From contig NZ_LN898219.1 of NCBI RefSeq assembly GCF_001457815.1, forward strand, positions 291,878 through 355,877: a stretch of DNA of 64,000 bases, read 5' to 3'. The notes beneath the pieces were generated by a model, which was given only the letters and a program-made list of their open reading frames with translations, was not told the DNA's origin and searched no databases. Source of the DNA: Vitreoscilla massiliensis. Its GTDB lineage: Bacteria > Pseudomonadota > Gammaproteobacteria > Burkholderiales > Neisseriaceae. Position 1 is the stretch's first letter, and each line of letters begins with the position of its first letter. Position numbers and translations under genes: made by a program. Shown one piece after another: positions 1-8,390 of the stretch.

Positions 1-229
1 CGGCAGCCGTGGCATTACCGTCAACTGTGTTGCCCCTGGTTTTATCGACACCGACATGACCCGCGCCTTGCCTGAAGAGCAACGTGCAGCCTTGGCTGGC
101 AACATCGCCTTGGGCAAACTTGGTGAAGCGCAAGACATCGCCGATGCAGTGGTGTTCTTGGCATCGAATCAAGCCAAATACATCACCGGCCAAACCTTAC
201 ATGTGAATGGCGGCATGTTGATGCCTTAA
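1..229 (+). CDS. fabG: 3-oxoacyl-ACP reductase, C-terminal part (partial)
   Basis: Only the last 75 or so codons are inside the window; the frame enters at base 2 and stops at TAA 227-229. The peptide contains ITVNCVAPGFIDTDMT and ends with YITGQTLHVNGGMLMP, the typical cofactor-loop and C-terminal segments of FabG, the NADPH-dependent short-chain reductase that reduces 3-oxoacyl-ACP in the fatty acid elongation cycle. Many other SDR enzymes share this end, but the GQTLHVNGGM tail and the length from the PG motif to the stop are characteristic of FabG. A paired-repeat hairpin follows 29 bases after the stop. Start and catalytic residues lie outside the window. Confidence 0.88.
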   Translation, partial: GSRGITVNCVAPGFIDTDMTRALPEEQRAALAGNIALGKLGEAQDIADAVVFLASNQAKYITGQTLHVNGGMLMP

Positions 230-257
230 GGCTTTGAGAGCAAGACCATGAATCAAT

Positions 258-290
258 AAGCGGCCTGTAAACCATTTACAGGCCGCTTTT
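258..290. terminator. Hairpin of two inverted DUS-like 11-mers with T-run
   Basis: AAGCGGCCTGTAAA and its exact complement are separated by CCA (arms 258-271 and about 274-287) and followed by TTTT, giving a strong intrinsic terminator after fabG. It also faces the convergent small gene at 317-508, so it can serve both strands. Confidence 0.8.
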
Positions 291-316
291 GTATGTGCTC
301 TCTGAACAGCTTTATC

Positions 317-508
317 TTATTCAGAGAGCTCAAATCCTTGTGCGGCGGCATAGGCTTTGGCCGCATCTGCCGTGGCAAACAACAGCGCTTGACCGTTGTC
401 GTCAGTGAGTCGCCGCGGTTTACCACGCTGAAACACCAAAATGGTAAAAGCATCGACATGGTTTGGTTTGTCGATAAAGCGCGTAAGGGCATAAATCGTG
501 TCAGCCAT
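317..508 (-). CDS. Small protein of unknown function, 63 aa
   Basis: The chosen start is ATG at 508, giving MADTIYALTRF and ending AAAQGFELSE. The open frame continues upstream to 733, but that extension is rich in Cys, His and Pro and looks non-coding. The upstream bases offer no strong ribosome site, so the start is uncertain; an alternative is MMWQHYFGTGSEM, 11-12 codons earlier. The protein is soluble, without membrane or signal segment; the middle reads like a short antiparallel sheet followed by an Ala-rich helix. I recognise no family. It converges with fabG on the hairpin at 258-290. Confidence 0.5.
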   Translation of the reverse strand: MADTIYALTRFIDKPNHVDAFTILVFQRGKPRRLTDDNGQALLFATADAAKAYAAAQGFELSE

Positions 509-662
509 TTCAGAACCTGTGCCAAAATAATGTTGCCACATCATAGACGCTGCGCTTAGCTGCGGCAAATAGCGGCAACGGGGATGGCATAGATGGGAGA
601 AACAGTGTGCAGGGAAATGTGGGCAACACCGAGCGAGGCTTGCCGAGATGAAGGAGGTGGGT

Positions 663-968
663 GTGAACAAACGGCGACAATCAACATTGTTCTTGAGTGT
701 GTGGTTGCCCTTGTTTGCTGCGGCCATGTTCATCGCCTATGTGCGACCGTGGTTGGCGCAAGGCTTGGGCGGCGAACGCGTGTTGCGTGCCAGCGCTGGT
801 GTGCGCGGCGGAAGAAATCAGTGGTGGGTGTTTGACGAAGCCACGCGCACCGCCCATCCGCTGCGCACGGCCTTGCTGTCGCTGTCGGACGTGCAAATCG
901 GTGCCATCGCCTTGGGAGTGGTGGCGGTTTTGCTGTTGTGGCGCTGGTATCACCGTCGACGTGTTTGA
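663..968 (+). CDS. Small two-helix inner membrane protein, unknown
   Basis: Start chosen at GTG 663 because AAGGAGGT (651-658) lies just upstream; the in-frame ATG at 648 would place that ribosome site inside the gene. The 101-residue product has a hydrophobic helix at about residues 11-30, a periplasmic-sized loop containing GGRNQWWVFDEATR, a second helix at about 76-95 (IGAIALGVVAVLLLW) and a basic RWYHRRRV tail. Net charges predict both ends in the cytoplasm. No family recognised. It is a single-gene unit closed by the hairpin at 1024-1053. Confidence 0.55.
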   Translation: MNKRRQSTLFLSVWLPLFAAAMFIAYVRPWLAQGLGGERVLRASAGVRGGRNQWWVFDEATRTAHPLRTALLSLSDVQIGAIALGVVAVLLLWRWYHRRRV

Positions 969-1023
969 GAGGGATGGAGAGGATAAAAGACAGTCGCAGC
1001 CATACCTGTATGTAAACACAAAT

Positions 1024-1053
1024 AAGCGGCCTGTAAACGTTTACAGGCCGCTT
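1024..1053. terminator. Paired DUS-like hairpin
   Basis: AAGCGGCCTGTAAAC is followed immediately by its complement GTTTACAGGCCGCTT: a perfect palindrome of 30 bases. It separates the small membrane protein gene from the RTX gene. Confidence 0.78.
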
Positions 1054-1188
1054 TGCTGTTGTTGATATGCTCTAAACAGATAACGATTATTTTAGAAAGT
1101 AATTCGGAATGAATATTGCTGTAGAGAGAGGAGCAATTTATCTAAATTACTTGTATCTGAAGTACAAACTACATTTTAAGGGGAAAGT

Positions 1189-3642
1189 ATGGCAACTCAA
1201 TTAGGTACTGTTGGTAATGATGCGTTATTTGGAGATGATTTTGATAATTTCATTGACGCATTAGAAGGAGATGATTCTATTTCAGGGTATGCGGGTGCAG
1301 ATACTCTTTGGGGAGGGATTGGCAATGACACATTATGGGGAGATGAGGGCAAAGACATTCTTTATGGTGGTGATGGGGTAGATTATCTTTATGGAGGCTA
1401 TGGCGAAGATAAATTGTATGGTGGTGCTGGTAATGATTATTTATATGGTCATGAGGATAATAATTATTTAGATGGTGGGGATGGTAATGACATCTTGTAT
1501 GGCGGTTTGATGAATGACGAAATACTGGGTGGAAATGGGGACGACAAAATTTATGCGTATAATGGTAATGATATTTTGAATGGTGGCGCTGGCAATGATG
1601 AATTGTATGGATACGAAGGCGATGACACCATAAATGGTGGTGATGGTGATGACACTATATTGGGCGCCGCTGGTAATGACACATTGTATGGTGGTCTGGG
1701 GCAAGATTTATTTTATTTTTCTGACCAAAATTTTGGTAATGATGTCATTTTTGAAACCAATGAGGCAGACAATTCTAATTCACCAAAATACACAGTAGAA
1801 TTTTACGGTGGTGCAGTGGCAGATTATGGTTATACCAAAATCAATAATGATCTCATCATTCAGCATGTGTCTGGAAATGGTAGTGTTCGAATAAGTGATT
1901 ATTTTTTACATAATATACAGGCAGTATCAGCCCCGATTTTTGATTATAGAGATGGAAAATACAGCAGTTTTATCGTGGGTGGGGCTGGTATTGATAACCT
2001 GACAGGCACCAGCATTGCTGATGTCATGCACGGTAATGCAGGAGCGGATACCATTGATTCAGGTGATGGTGATGATGTGGTGTTTGGTGGTTTGGGCAAT
2101 GATGTGATTGATGGTGGAACAGGTTATGACAAGCTGTATGGTCAAGAAGGTAATGACACCATCAGAGGCAATTATGGGGCCGATATCATTGTAGGTGGTA
2201 AAGGCAACGATACCATGTACAGTGGCGATGGCAGTGATGAGGACACTTACCGATTCTACTCAGGAGATGGTGTGGATATGGTAATTGATTTGGATGACCG
2301 TTTTTTACGAGGAGATTTCCTAGAGTTCTTACAAGTCAACAGTTCGCAAGCCATTTTCACCAAGCAAGGAGATGATTTGGTGGTGGCAGGTTATGGTTTA
2401 ACAACCGATAAAGTCATCGTTAAACAGTATTTTGATACCTCAACATTTGCTCGCAATAAACGCTTTACTTTTAAGGATAAGACTTTGCTTGCGGGTGATG
2501 TTAAGTTAAGTGTTAAAGGCACTCTTAATGGTGATGTACTGAAAGGCTCTGAGTATGCTGACTTGATACAAGGCTTGGATGGTAATGATATCTTATATGG
2601 CTATTTGGGCAATGATGCTTTGCAAGGTGGTAAGGGTAACGATACCTTGTTTGGTAATGAAGGTGCAGATGGTTTGAATGGCAATGAGGGTAATGATGTT
2701 TTAAATGCTGGCAAGGGCAATGATGTCATTTATGGTGGTGTTAGTAATGATGCGGATACCTATATATTTTATTTGGGGGATGGGAGTGATACTGTAATCG
2801 ATACGGATGACAGCAGTGCCAAAGATACTTTGCGATTTATCAATATGAATGCCAGCAATGCACAGTACTTACGTAAGGGTACCGATTTGGTCATTAGCGC
2901 TTATGGTAGTAGTGGTGATGCGGTAAAAATTTCCCAGTATTTTGATCGAACAGTTGCTGCTCACAATAAGCAGTTTCAATTTGCAGACAAGACTATGGGC
3001 TTGTTGGAAATGCAAGCAGGAAGCTTGCGCTTTAATTTGAATGGCAGTGCTGAAGTGGATACCCTTAATGGCAGTCAAGTTGCGGATACAATCTATGGTT
3101 TGGCTGGAAATGATAAATTGTATGGCTATGAAGGCAGTGATTTATTGCGTGGGGGCATTGGTAATGACACTTTGTTTGGAGGTGTAGGTGCTGATGCGTT
3201 GAATGGTGATGCTGGGATTGATGTTTTAAATGGTGGTACGGGTAATGATACCTTGTATGGTGGTGCGGGTAATGATGCTGATTCGTATATTTTTTACAAA
3301 GGTGATGGGACAGATACTGTTATTGATACCGATGATACCTCTGCGCTAGATACCTTACGTTTTATTAATATTAACAGCAGCGCAGCGACATTTAGCAAAG
3401 TTGGAACGGATTTGTTGATTTCGGGTTACGGGGTTGCCAGCGATAAGGTTACAGTAAAACAATTTTTTACAACTACGGTGAATGCTGCAAATAAACAATT
3501 TCAATTTGCAGATAAAACCGTCACGGCCAATCAGGTGTCTCAATTGATTGGTGCGATGAATGCAATGGCAACAACCACATCTGTAGTAAGCAATACATCC
3601 GTGGCAAATTCTATGACACCAAATTTGGCTGTTAGTATTTAA
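1189..3642 (+). CDS. RTX (haemolysin-type calcium-binding repeat) protein, 817 aa
   Basis: Start ATG 1189 follows AAGGGGAAAGT. Nearly the whole protein is made of glycine/aspartate nonapeptides of the GGxGNDxLY type, which bind calcium as parallel beta-rolls once the protein reaches the calcium-rich exterior. Blocks lie at about residues 5-175, 260-345, 450-520 and 625-695. Each of the last three is followed by a roughly 85-residue module of the haemolysin-type calcium-binding-related kind (DTYxFYxGDGxDxVIDxDD... to NKxFxFxDKT), so the protein is one module repeated three times. There is no N-terminal signal peptide and no Cys, as expected for type I secretion with a C-terminal signal; the last 50 residues are polar and Ser/Thr/Val-rich. 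No catalytic domain (protease, lipase, acyltransferase site) is visible, suggesting a structural or adhesive surface protein. The gene is much more AT-rich than its neighbours, and no type I exporter genes lie in the window. Confidence 0.9.
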   Translation: MATQLGTVGNDALFGDDFDNFIDALEGDDSISGYAGADTLWGGIGNDTLWGDEGKDILYGGDGVDYLYGGYGEDKLYGGAGNDYLYGHEDNNYLDGGDGNDILYGGLMNDEILGGNGDDKIYAYNGNDILNGGAGNDELYGYEGDDTINGGDGDDTILGAAGNDTLYGGLGQDLFYFSDQNFGNDVIFETNEADNSNSPKYTVEFYGGAVADYGYTKINNDLIIQHVSGNGSVRISDYFLHNIQAVSAPIFDYRDGKYSSFIVGGAGIDNLTGTSIADVMHGNAGADTIDSGDGDDVVFGGLGNDVIDGGTGYDKLYGQEGNDTIRGNYGADIIVGGKGNDTMYSGDGSDEDTYRFYSGDGVDMVIDLDDRFLRGDFLEFLQVNSSQAIFTKQGDDLVVAGYGLTTDKVIVKQYFDTSTFARNKRFTFKDKTLLAGDVKLSVKGTLNGDVLKGSEYADLIQGLDGNDILYGYLGNDALQGGKGNDTLFGNEGADGLNGNEGNDVLNAGKGNDVIYGGVSNDADTYIFYLGDGSDTVIDTDDSSAKDTLRFINMNASNAQYLRKGTDLVISAYGSSGDAVKISQYFDRTVAAHNKQFQFADKTMGLLEMQAGSLRFNLNGSAEVDTLNGSQVADTIYGLAGNDKLYGYEGSDLLRGGIGNDTLFGGVGADALNGDAGIDVLNGGTGNDTLYGGAGNDADSYIFYKGDGTDTVIDTDDTSALDTLRFININSSAATFSKVGTDLLISGYGVASDKVTVKQFFTTTVNAANKQFQFADKTVTANQVSQLIGAMNAMATTTSVVSNTSVANSMTPNLAVSI

Positions 3643-3656
3643 ATAAAGCATTAATT

Positions 3657-3689
3657 AAGCGGCCTGTAAACCATTTACAGGCCGCTTTT
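3657..3689. terminator. Paired DUS-like hairpin after the RTX gene
   Basis: AAGCGGCCTGTAAA-CCA-TTTACAGGCCGCTTTT, 14 bases after the RTX stop. The core is identical, including the CCA loop, to the hairpin at 258-290. Confidence 0.82.
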
Positions 3690-3780
3690 GTATGCACCAA
3701 ATAGCTGATAAAAACACCTAGAGTCATTATTTCATTTCTGCTACCATCCACACATCATGACTGGGGCTAAAGGTGTGGAA

Positions 3781-4797
3781 ATGGCGATATTGGTGAATGC
3801 GTATGCAACCGTGGTGGCATTGCCGCCACTGGATTTTCGTGGCGAGGTGCTCAATCAGCGCGATGACACGGACGCGGAATTGGCGGGACATCTGCAAGGC
3901 TTTATTGGCTATGTGTTGCAGCTTGATGGCGAGGACATGACGCAGAGCAAGTATTACACCATGAAGCACATCGAGCGGGTGAAACACCAAGTCAGCGCCG
4001 AAGTCGATGAGCATGATTTGGATGATTTTGCCCTCTGGGCCGAGCGCGCCAATGCCATTGTTTATTTGCCCGATGGTTCGGTGCGCGCACCCAATGGCGC
4101 GCAAATCTTGCCAGCCACCGATGAACCCGTATTGCCACCGACACTGCCAAGTGCTTGGGCGCGCAAGCAGCGCACCGAGGCGGCTTTGACAGCACTAGGC
4201 ATACGCACACCTGTGTCGTTGCCGGCAGTGATTGCGGATGAGGAATTGCGCTTGCGTCCGGCGGCTGAGTGTTTGCAGCGGGCATTGGGCTGTTGTGTGG
4301 CGGCGGTGATGGCGGACACACGCGCCAGCGGTGAGCCATTCAGCACTGATGAGCTACAAGAAAAATTTCCACAAGCCTATGGCTGGATGACGCCGCAAGA
4401 GCGCGATTTTGTTGAGAGCGATTATGTGGATGAGCAAGACTGTGTCAATTTCACTTGGCGTTATGAGGCGATTGCGACCTTGATGTGGGCGTTGGAGGCC
4501 TTGCCGGCTTTGCCCAAAGTCGATGAGGTGTGTGATGTGTCGGCCTTGGCTGGTTTGGTGTTGAACATGGATGTGCCACAGGCTTTACAGGCCGCTCATT
4601 ACCGCGCGGACAGCGAGATTTTGGATGCCTTGGATGAGATGTACCGTTTGCAATGGTTGGTGCACGACTGCCATCACCAAGGCAAAAATCTGCCCGAACA
4701 CATCCACGGCGGCGTGGTGCAAGAGCGTTTGTACGCGCTCAATTGGTTGACGGGCTTTGATGTGGCCGAGTGGGACGACATCCAAACGCCGGCTTAA
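3781..4797 (+). CDS. DUF4272 domain protein
   Basis: Start ATG 3781 is preferred over 3757 because AAAGGTGTGGAA precedes it. The 338-residue soluble protein has an N-terminal part of about 120 residues without a recognised family and a C-terminal part resembling DUF4272 (about residues 145-335): RTEAALTALGI, then a middle FSTDELQEKFPQAYGWMTPQERDFVE, then WRYEAIATLMWALEAL and a final RLYALNWLTGF. DUF4272 has no established function. A DUS-like copy (4585-4595) encodes LQAA within the gene. It is a single-gene unit between paired-repeat hairpins. The family call rests on remembered motif spacing. Confidence 0.72.
   Translation: MAILVNAYATVVALPPLDFRGEVLNQRDDTDAELAGHLQGFIGYVLQLDGEDMTQSKYYTMKHIERVKHQVSAEVDEHDLDDFALWAERANAIVYLPDGSVRAPNGAQILPATDEPVLPPTLPSAWARKQRTEAALTALGIRTPVSLPAVIADEELRLRPAAECLQRALGCCVAAVMADTRASGEPFSTDELQEKFPQAYGWMTPQERDFVESDYVDEQDCVNFTWRYEAIATLMWALEALPALPKVDEVCDVSALAGLVLNMDVPQALQAAHYRADSEILDALDEMYRLQWLVHDCHHQGKNLPEHIHGGVVQERLYALNWLTGFDVAEWDDIQTPA
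4585..4595 (-). repeat. DUS-like 11-mer inside the DUF4272 gene
   Basis: TTACAGGCCGC; the reading frame uses it as Leu-Gln-Ala-Ala. Confidence 0.85.
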
Positions 4798-4811
4798 TGG
4801 TGAAAAATAAC

Positions 4812-4849
4812 AAGCGGCCTGTAAAGCCGAATAGGTTTACAGGCCGCTT
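4812..4849. terminator. Paired DUS-like hairpin
   Basis: Arms AAGCGGCCTGTAAA (4812-4825) and TTTACAGGCCGCTT (4836-4849) with a 10-base loop. It lies between the convergent DUF4272 gene and the gene at 4882-5250. Confidence 0.75.
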
Positions 4850-4881
4850 GCTTGCGGTGAATTGGGGCTTAAGTTTTGGGG

Positions 4882-5250
4882 TCAGTCAGTGCCAGCATCA
4901 GTTAAATTGAGTACATGCCCCAGCAATACCACCAAATCACCGCTGTTGGGACTGATGGGCTGCCCTTGGGTATCGGAGACGGCTTCGGGCAAATAATCGC
5001 CATCTTCATTGGCTTCGAGCAACACATATTCACCAAATGCATTGCGCGGAAATGGCAACACTTGCACGCGGCTATTGCCCGCCACTTGGTGGCGCTCACA
5101 CCATTGCAAACAGGCGATGGCGGCATCGATTTGGCGCTTATAGGCCAAAGCGTCCGCATCTTGGGGGGAGGAGCGCAAGGCGGCGATGGCATCGGCACGC
5201 TGCTGTGCTAAAGTATGTAAGACCAACTGCAATTGTAAGCGGGGCTTCAT
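4882..5250 (-). CDS. Conserved-looking hypothetical protein, 122 aa
   Basis: The open frame extends to 5409 but the coding-like part starts at ATG 5250 (MKPRLQLQLVLHTLAQQRADAIAALR). The N-terminal 60 residues form an amphipathic, Ala/Gln-rich helical region ending in CLQWCERHQV; the C-terminal half is acidic (LLEANEDGDYLPEAV) and ends VVLLGHVLNLTDAGTD. It is soluble with no signal peptide. It is divergent from the frameshifted gene at 5334, with about 80 bases between them for both promoters. I do not recognise the family, and no strong ribosome site was found. Confidence 0.55.
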   Translation of the reverse strand: MKPRLQLQLVLHTLAQQRADAIAALRSSPQDADALAYKRQIDAAIACLQWCERHQVAGNSRVQVLPFPRNAFGEYVLLEANEDGDYLPEAVSDTQGQPISPNSGDLVVLLGHVLNLTDAGTD

Positions 5251-5333
5251 CACGGAACTCGCTGGATGGCTGTTAGGGTGAGGACAAGCAAACACGGCTC
5301 GAATCCGTATCAGCGTTGGAGAGGATAGCACAC

Positions 5334-6220
5334 ATGCACACTGCGCTTTGGGGCGAGATGGAATTGACCGAATTGGCGGCGTACGTGCAGGCGCAAGAGC
5401 CGACGGCATTGCGCGCGACCTTGCTGCAACAATTTCATGAATTGAAATCCTACCGCAATGCCAGTGAGTGGAACCGTTTGGTGCGCGTGTGTGAGTGTTT
5501 GCGCATCATCGGTTGGGGCGAGGCCGAACCCGTGGAAGCCTTGGCGCAAGTGTGGCTCAATGGCGCTTGGTACACGCGTTTGCAAAACAGCGCATTTGCC
5601 TGTGTGGCCGGTGGTGAAGAACAAGAATGGCGAATTCGCCACGGTGTGCAAGTATTGGCAGCGCAGCCAGACAGCGATGGCGACTGTGCAAAATTGGCCA
5701 GTCAGCGCAATCCCTTGCCCAAATCGCCACTGCGTTGGCAATGCTCGGGCAATCACGACCGCGCCTTATTGCCTTAATTGCCAGCTTGGAACGCTTGAAA
5801 GCCTTGTTAATTGCCCACAGCCGGCCTGAAGCCTATGGCAACGACTTTGCCTATGTGGCGTGGCAGTGGCTGTTCAGCCATGTGGATGATGAGAACCTAC
5901 CTGCTGAATACTACCATGCCGAAGCCGATGTGCCAGAAGCGCAGCGGGCGAGCCATCGCCCCGCATATTGGATACGACCGGCTTACCAAGTGGGGCGTTT
6001 GACTGTGGCCAAGTACGAAACGCGCTTGAGCATACGCCGCCATTACACCACGGCGTTTGCACGCATGGATTTGGTGCAGCAACAAGCGCAAATGGCGACC
6101 GATATGTTGTATGGTGCGGCGGCGGTGCGCAAGAAATTGCAGGCCAAAGGCAGTGCCTATGATTGCGATGCGTGGCAACACGATTTGCAGATGATTTTAA
6201 ACCTGTGGCAACAAGGCTGA
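5334..6220 (+). pseudogene. Hypothetical gene interrupted by a frameshift
   Basis: The first part starts at ATG 5334 after GGAGAGG and reads MHTALWGEMELTELAAYVQAQ; this frame stops at 5777. A second frame, offset by one base, is open to 6220 and continues with coding-like sequence (LAQIATALAMLGQSRPRLIALIASL, then VAWQWLFSHVD and a C-terminal helix ending QMILNLWQQG). Both halves have the same codon use and together make about 295 residues, so the simplest reading is one gene with a one-base deletion somewhere between about 5660 and 5720. No slippery heptamer is visible there, so programmed shifting is unlikely; sequencing error or a real lesion is possible. The product is soluble, rich in Trp and Ala, family not recognised. 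The 11-mer copy at 6222-6232 directly follows the stop. Confidence 0.6.
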
Positions 6221-6221
6221 T

Positions 6222-6232
6222 GCGGCCTGTAA
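6222..6232 (+). repeat. DUS-like 11-mer, intergenic
   Basis: GCGGCCTGTAA, unpaired, between the frameshifted gene and the exported-protein gene at 6255. Confidence 0.85.
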
Positions 6233-6254
6233 GCCCGCTACCCAAGGGAAAACC

Positions 6255-6899
6255 ATGTTCAACAAACCCTCTTATCTGAGCCTGTTGGCCTTGAGCACGT
6301 TGTTGCCTGTGGCGCAGGCGGCGACGCCCAGCGACAAACAAATCGTCAACTGGCTCACCAACAAAGACAAAATCGTCGCTGAAGAAGTGACCAACAAATC
6401 GGTGCACATCGTTCAAACCGAGGCCATCACCTTGCAATCGGGCGAGCAAGCGTATTTGTCGGCGGTGGAGTACGCCGATTCAGGCCGCAATTTCTCCAAT
6501 GGCTATATTTTGACGCGTCCGCAACTGAAGCAATCGCAACACTTGGAAGACTTTGCCGGCCAATCGTCCAGCATAGAGGTGTTGAGCCGCCAGCGCAAAG
6601 CGACTTTATTGGAATTGGAAAGCTCGGGTTCGGGGCAGGGCACGGTTGCCACGGGCGTGAGCTTGGTGACCTTCAATGGCTGGAAACCCGTGGTGCATTA
6701 CCGCTCGGAATCTTACGATGATTTTGGCTATGCGTCGGAAACCCGTGGCTGTACTTCGATTGAGGCCAAATTGAAATTCCATGATGGCAATCCGGCCAAA
6801 GTGACCGAAACGATTAAAACGCTGCACCAAAAAAACTGTGACAATCCCAAGACCGCCAAAACCAAAACCACCACCAAGAGCAAGACAATTACTTGGTAG
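6255..6899 (+). CDS. Exported hypothetical protein, 214 aa
   Basis: MFNKPSYLSLLALSTLLPVAQAATPSD shows a short basic N-region, a hydrophobic core and an AQA-A type signal peptidase I site after about residue 22, so the product should be periplasmic or secreted. The mature part has Thr/Ser-rich beta-like segments, two Cys (RGCTSIEAK and KNCDNPK) that could form a disulfide, and a Lys/Thr-rich tail (TAKTKTTTKSKTITW). The basic tail might bind cell-wall polymers or nucleic acid, but this is only a guess. Family not recognised. Single-gene unit closed by the hairpin at 6923-6953. Confidence 0.7.
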   Translation: MFNKPSYLSLLALSTLLPVAQAATPSDKQIVNWLTNKDKIVAEEVTNKSVHIVQTEAITLQSGEQAYLSAVEYADSGRNFSNGYILTRPQLKQSQHLEDFAGQSSSIEVLSRQRKATLLELESSGSGQGTVATGVSLVTFNGWKPVVHYRSESYDDFGYASETRGCTSIEAKLKFHDGNPAKVTETIKTLHQKNCDNPKTAKTKTTTKSKTITW

Positions 6900-6922
6900 T
6901 GAATGGGTTTTGGGGAATACAC

Positions 6923-6953
6923 AAGCGGCCTGTATATCGTTTACAGGCCGCTT
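6923..6953. terminator. Paired DUS-like hairpin, one arm variant
   Basis: AAGCGGCCTGTA (6923-6934) pairs with TACAGGCCGCTT (6942-6953). The left copy deviates from the 11-mer at its last base (TAT instead of TAA). It lies between convergent genes. Confidence 0.72.
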
Positions 6954-6984
6954 GTTATGCACAGCATCATCATTAGTGGCGTGA

Positions 6985-8337
6985 TTAATTCAGTTTGATG
7001 CCTTCATGGGTGATGTGGGCAATGGTGGTGCGTATCGGCAAGCGCTGTTGCCATTCTTGCTGGAATAACAGGCTTTTTTGGCGCACATCAGCATCGCCTG
7101 CGGTGATGTCATAGCGCGAGGTATTGTGCAAACACGGCACCGGCAAGATGGCGCCGATAAAGCCCGCATCTTCCGCTTTGAACACCGATTCGGTGGCGTA
7201 ATAGTGAAAACCATAAGCAGGATTGAGCTCGGGGATAAAGCGGTCGCTGCGGTAGACCAACACCAATTCGTCTAAAGAATGGGCTTGCAACGGCAATTGG
7301 GCTTGCGCGTGGTTGTAGGTGTACATGCGGTCCATGCAACAGCCGGCGGCGATAAAGTCGCCAGCGTCGCGTTTGACCATGCCAGCGACGCCGGCCACGC
7401 CTATGGGTTTGCCGAGTTTGGCTTCCGCCGCTTGCCATGCCTGTTGTACATCGGCCAACCAGCCTTGCGGCAAATACACATCTTGGTGCGCCAACACCAA
7501 CCATTTGTGTTCGGCGTATTTCACCCCTTGTTCAAACGCCATGGCGATGTTGGGCGCGCGGGTAATCGAGAGGATTTGGTGGCCGGCTTGTGGGGCCAAT
7601 AAGTCGGGCGACACCGCCAAATTGTTTTGGTATTGCAGTGGATTGTTGGTGGCACACAACACGCTGCACGGCTCGGCGACGGCAACCAGTAAACGGGTGG
7701 GCACGTTTTGAGCAGTGAAGATGTATTGCAATTGGTTGAGGCGAACTTTGGCAATGCTCTCTTGTATGCCCAAATGCACAAATGCGGCCTGTAAACTGGC
7801 AATTAAGGCATCGTCGGCTTTGTGCGGCAAAGAAGTGTGCAAATACGGCAACATGCCCGCATCCAAAAACACCTTAATGGCTTCCATCAAGGATAACTTG
7901 GCCACATTGCCGGTTTTGGTGCTGGTGTAATTGTGGCTGTTTTGGCTGAGCAATTGTTGGATGTATTGGTGGTGTTGGCTGTTTTTGACATTGGCAATCA
8001 CATGGCCTGTGGCTTTAAGGCTGTGACGTGCGGCCTGTAACCACGCAATGCTGTGCTCTTGCAATTGCATAAAGTCGATTAACAGCAAGCAATCCACCGA
8101 TTGCTCAGGCAAGTCTTGCAAGAATCGCTGTAGCGAGGCATGAAAATCCCCCAACCACCACTGCCTATCGGCTTCAAAAACGTGCAGCTGCGCTTGTGGG
8201 TGTTGCGCCGCCACTTGGTCTATGAAGCCTGATTGGGCATGGCCTATGATGACGATGCTTGACGCCTCGGCGGCTTTGGCACTGAGGGCTGTTAATAACA
8301 ATTGCTGAACGGCGGCTTCTTCTTGCTCGTGGTACAT
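6985..8337 (-). CDS. Methyltransferase-like / glycosyltransferase family 2-like fusion protein
   Basis: ATG 8337 follows GAGGATGAC. The N-terminal ~190 residues look like a class I methyltransferase fold: ASSIVIIGHAQSGFIDQVAAQHP as a glycine-loop region, QLHVFEAD as the acidic strand end, and VDCLLLIDF. The glycine loop is weaker than in active enzymes. From about residue 235 a glycosyltransferase-like domain follows, with ILSITRAPNIAMAFEQGVKYAEHKWLVLAHQDVYLPQGW, the H-Q-D-V-Y-L-P-x-G-W motif of the StrF-associated GT2_5 type family, then a GAGMVKRDAGDF-like region and an aromatic acceptor region (AYGFHYYATE). It probably modifies a surface polysaccharide, but the substrate is unknown. It contains two DUS-like copies read as LQAA. 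Single gene, opposite to the gene at 6255. Confidence 0.68.
   Translation of the reverse strand: MYHEQEEAAVQQLLLTALSAKAAEASSIVIIGHAQSGFIDQVAAQHPQAQLHVFEADRQWWLGDFHASLQRFLQDLPEQSVDCLLLIDFMQLQEHSIAWLQAARHSLKATGHVIANVKNSQHHQYIQQLLSQNSHNYTSTKTGNVAKLSLMEAIKVFLDAGMLPYLHTSLPHKADDALIASLQAAFVHLGIQESIAKVRLNQLQYIFTAQNVPTRLLVAVAEPCSVLCATNNPLQYQNNLAVSPDLLAPQAGHQILSITRAPNIAMAFEQGVKYAEHKWLVLAHQDVYLPQGWLADVQQAWQAAEAKLGKPIGVAGVAGMVKRDAGDFIAAGCCMDRMYTYNHAQAQLPLQAHSLDELVLVYRSDRFIPELNPAYGFHYYATESVFKAEDAGFIGAILPVPCLHNTSRYDITAGDADVRQKSLLFQQEWQQRLPIRTTIAHITHEGIKLN
7784..7794 (+). repeat. DUS-like 11-mer inside the fusion gene
   Basis: GCGGCCTGTAA on the forward strand; the reverse-strand gene reads it as Leu-Gln-Ala-Ala (SLQAAF). 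Confidence 0.85.
8030..8040 (+). repeat. DUS-like 11-mer inside the fusion gene
   Basis: GCGGCCTGTAA on the forward strand; read as WLQAAR in the reverse-strand gene. Confidence 0.85.
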
Positions 8338-8390
8338 TAAGTCATCCTCATGGCAGATGGGTGCTGATGCTCCGCATCATGCCTTGTTTT

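Noticed and set aside
1189..3642. DNA tandem repeats in the RTX gene as a separate repeat element
   Set aside because: The periodicity is that of the protein nonapeptides; the DNA copies have diverged at third positions and the frame is intact.
5660..5720. Programmed -1 frameshift joining the two halves of the 5334-6220 gene
   Set aside because: No X-XXY-YYZ slippery heptamer in the zero frame and no evident stimulating hairpin; a deletion is simpler.
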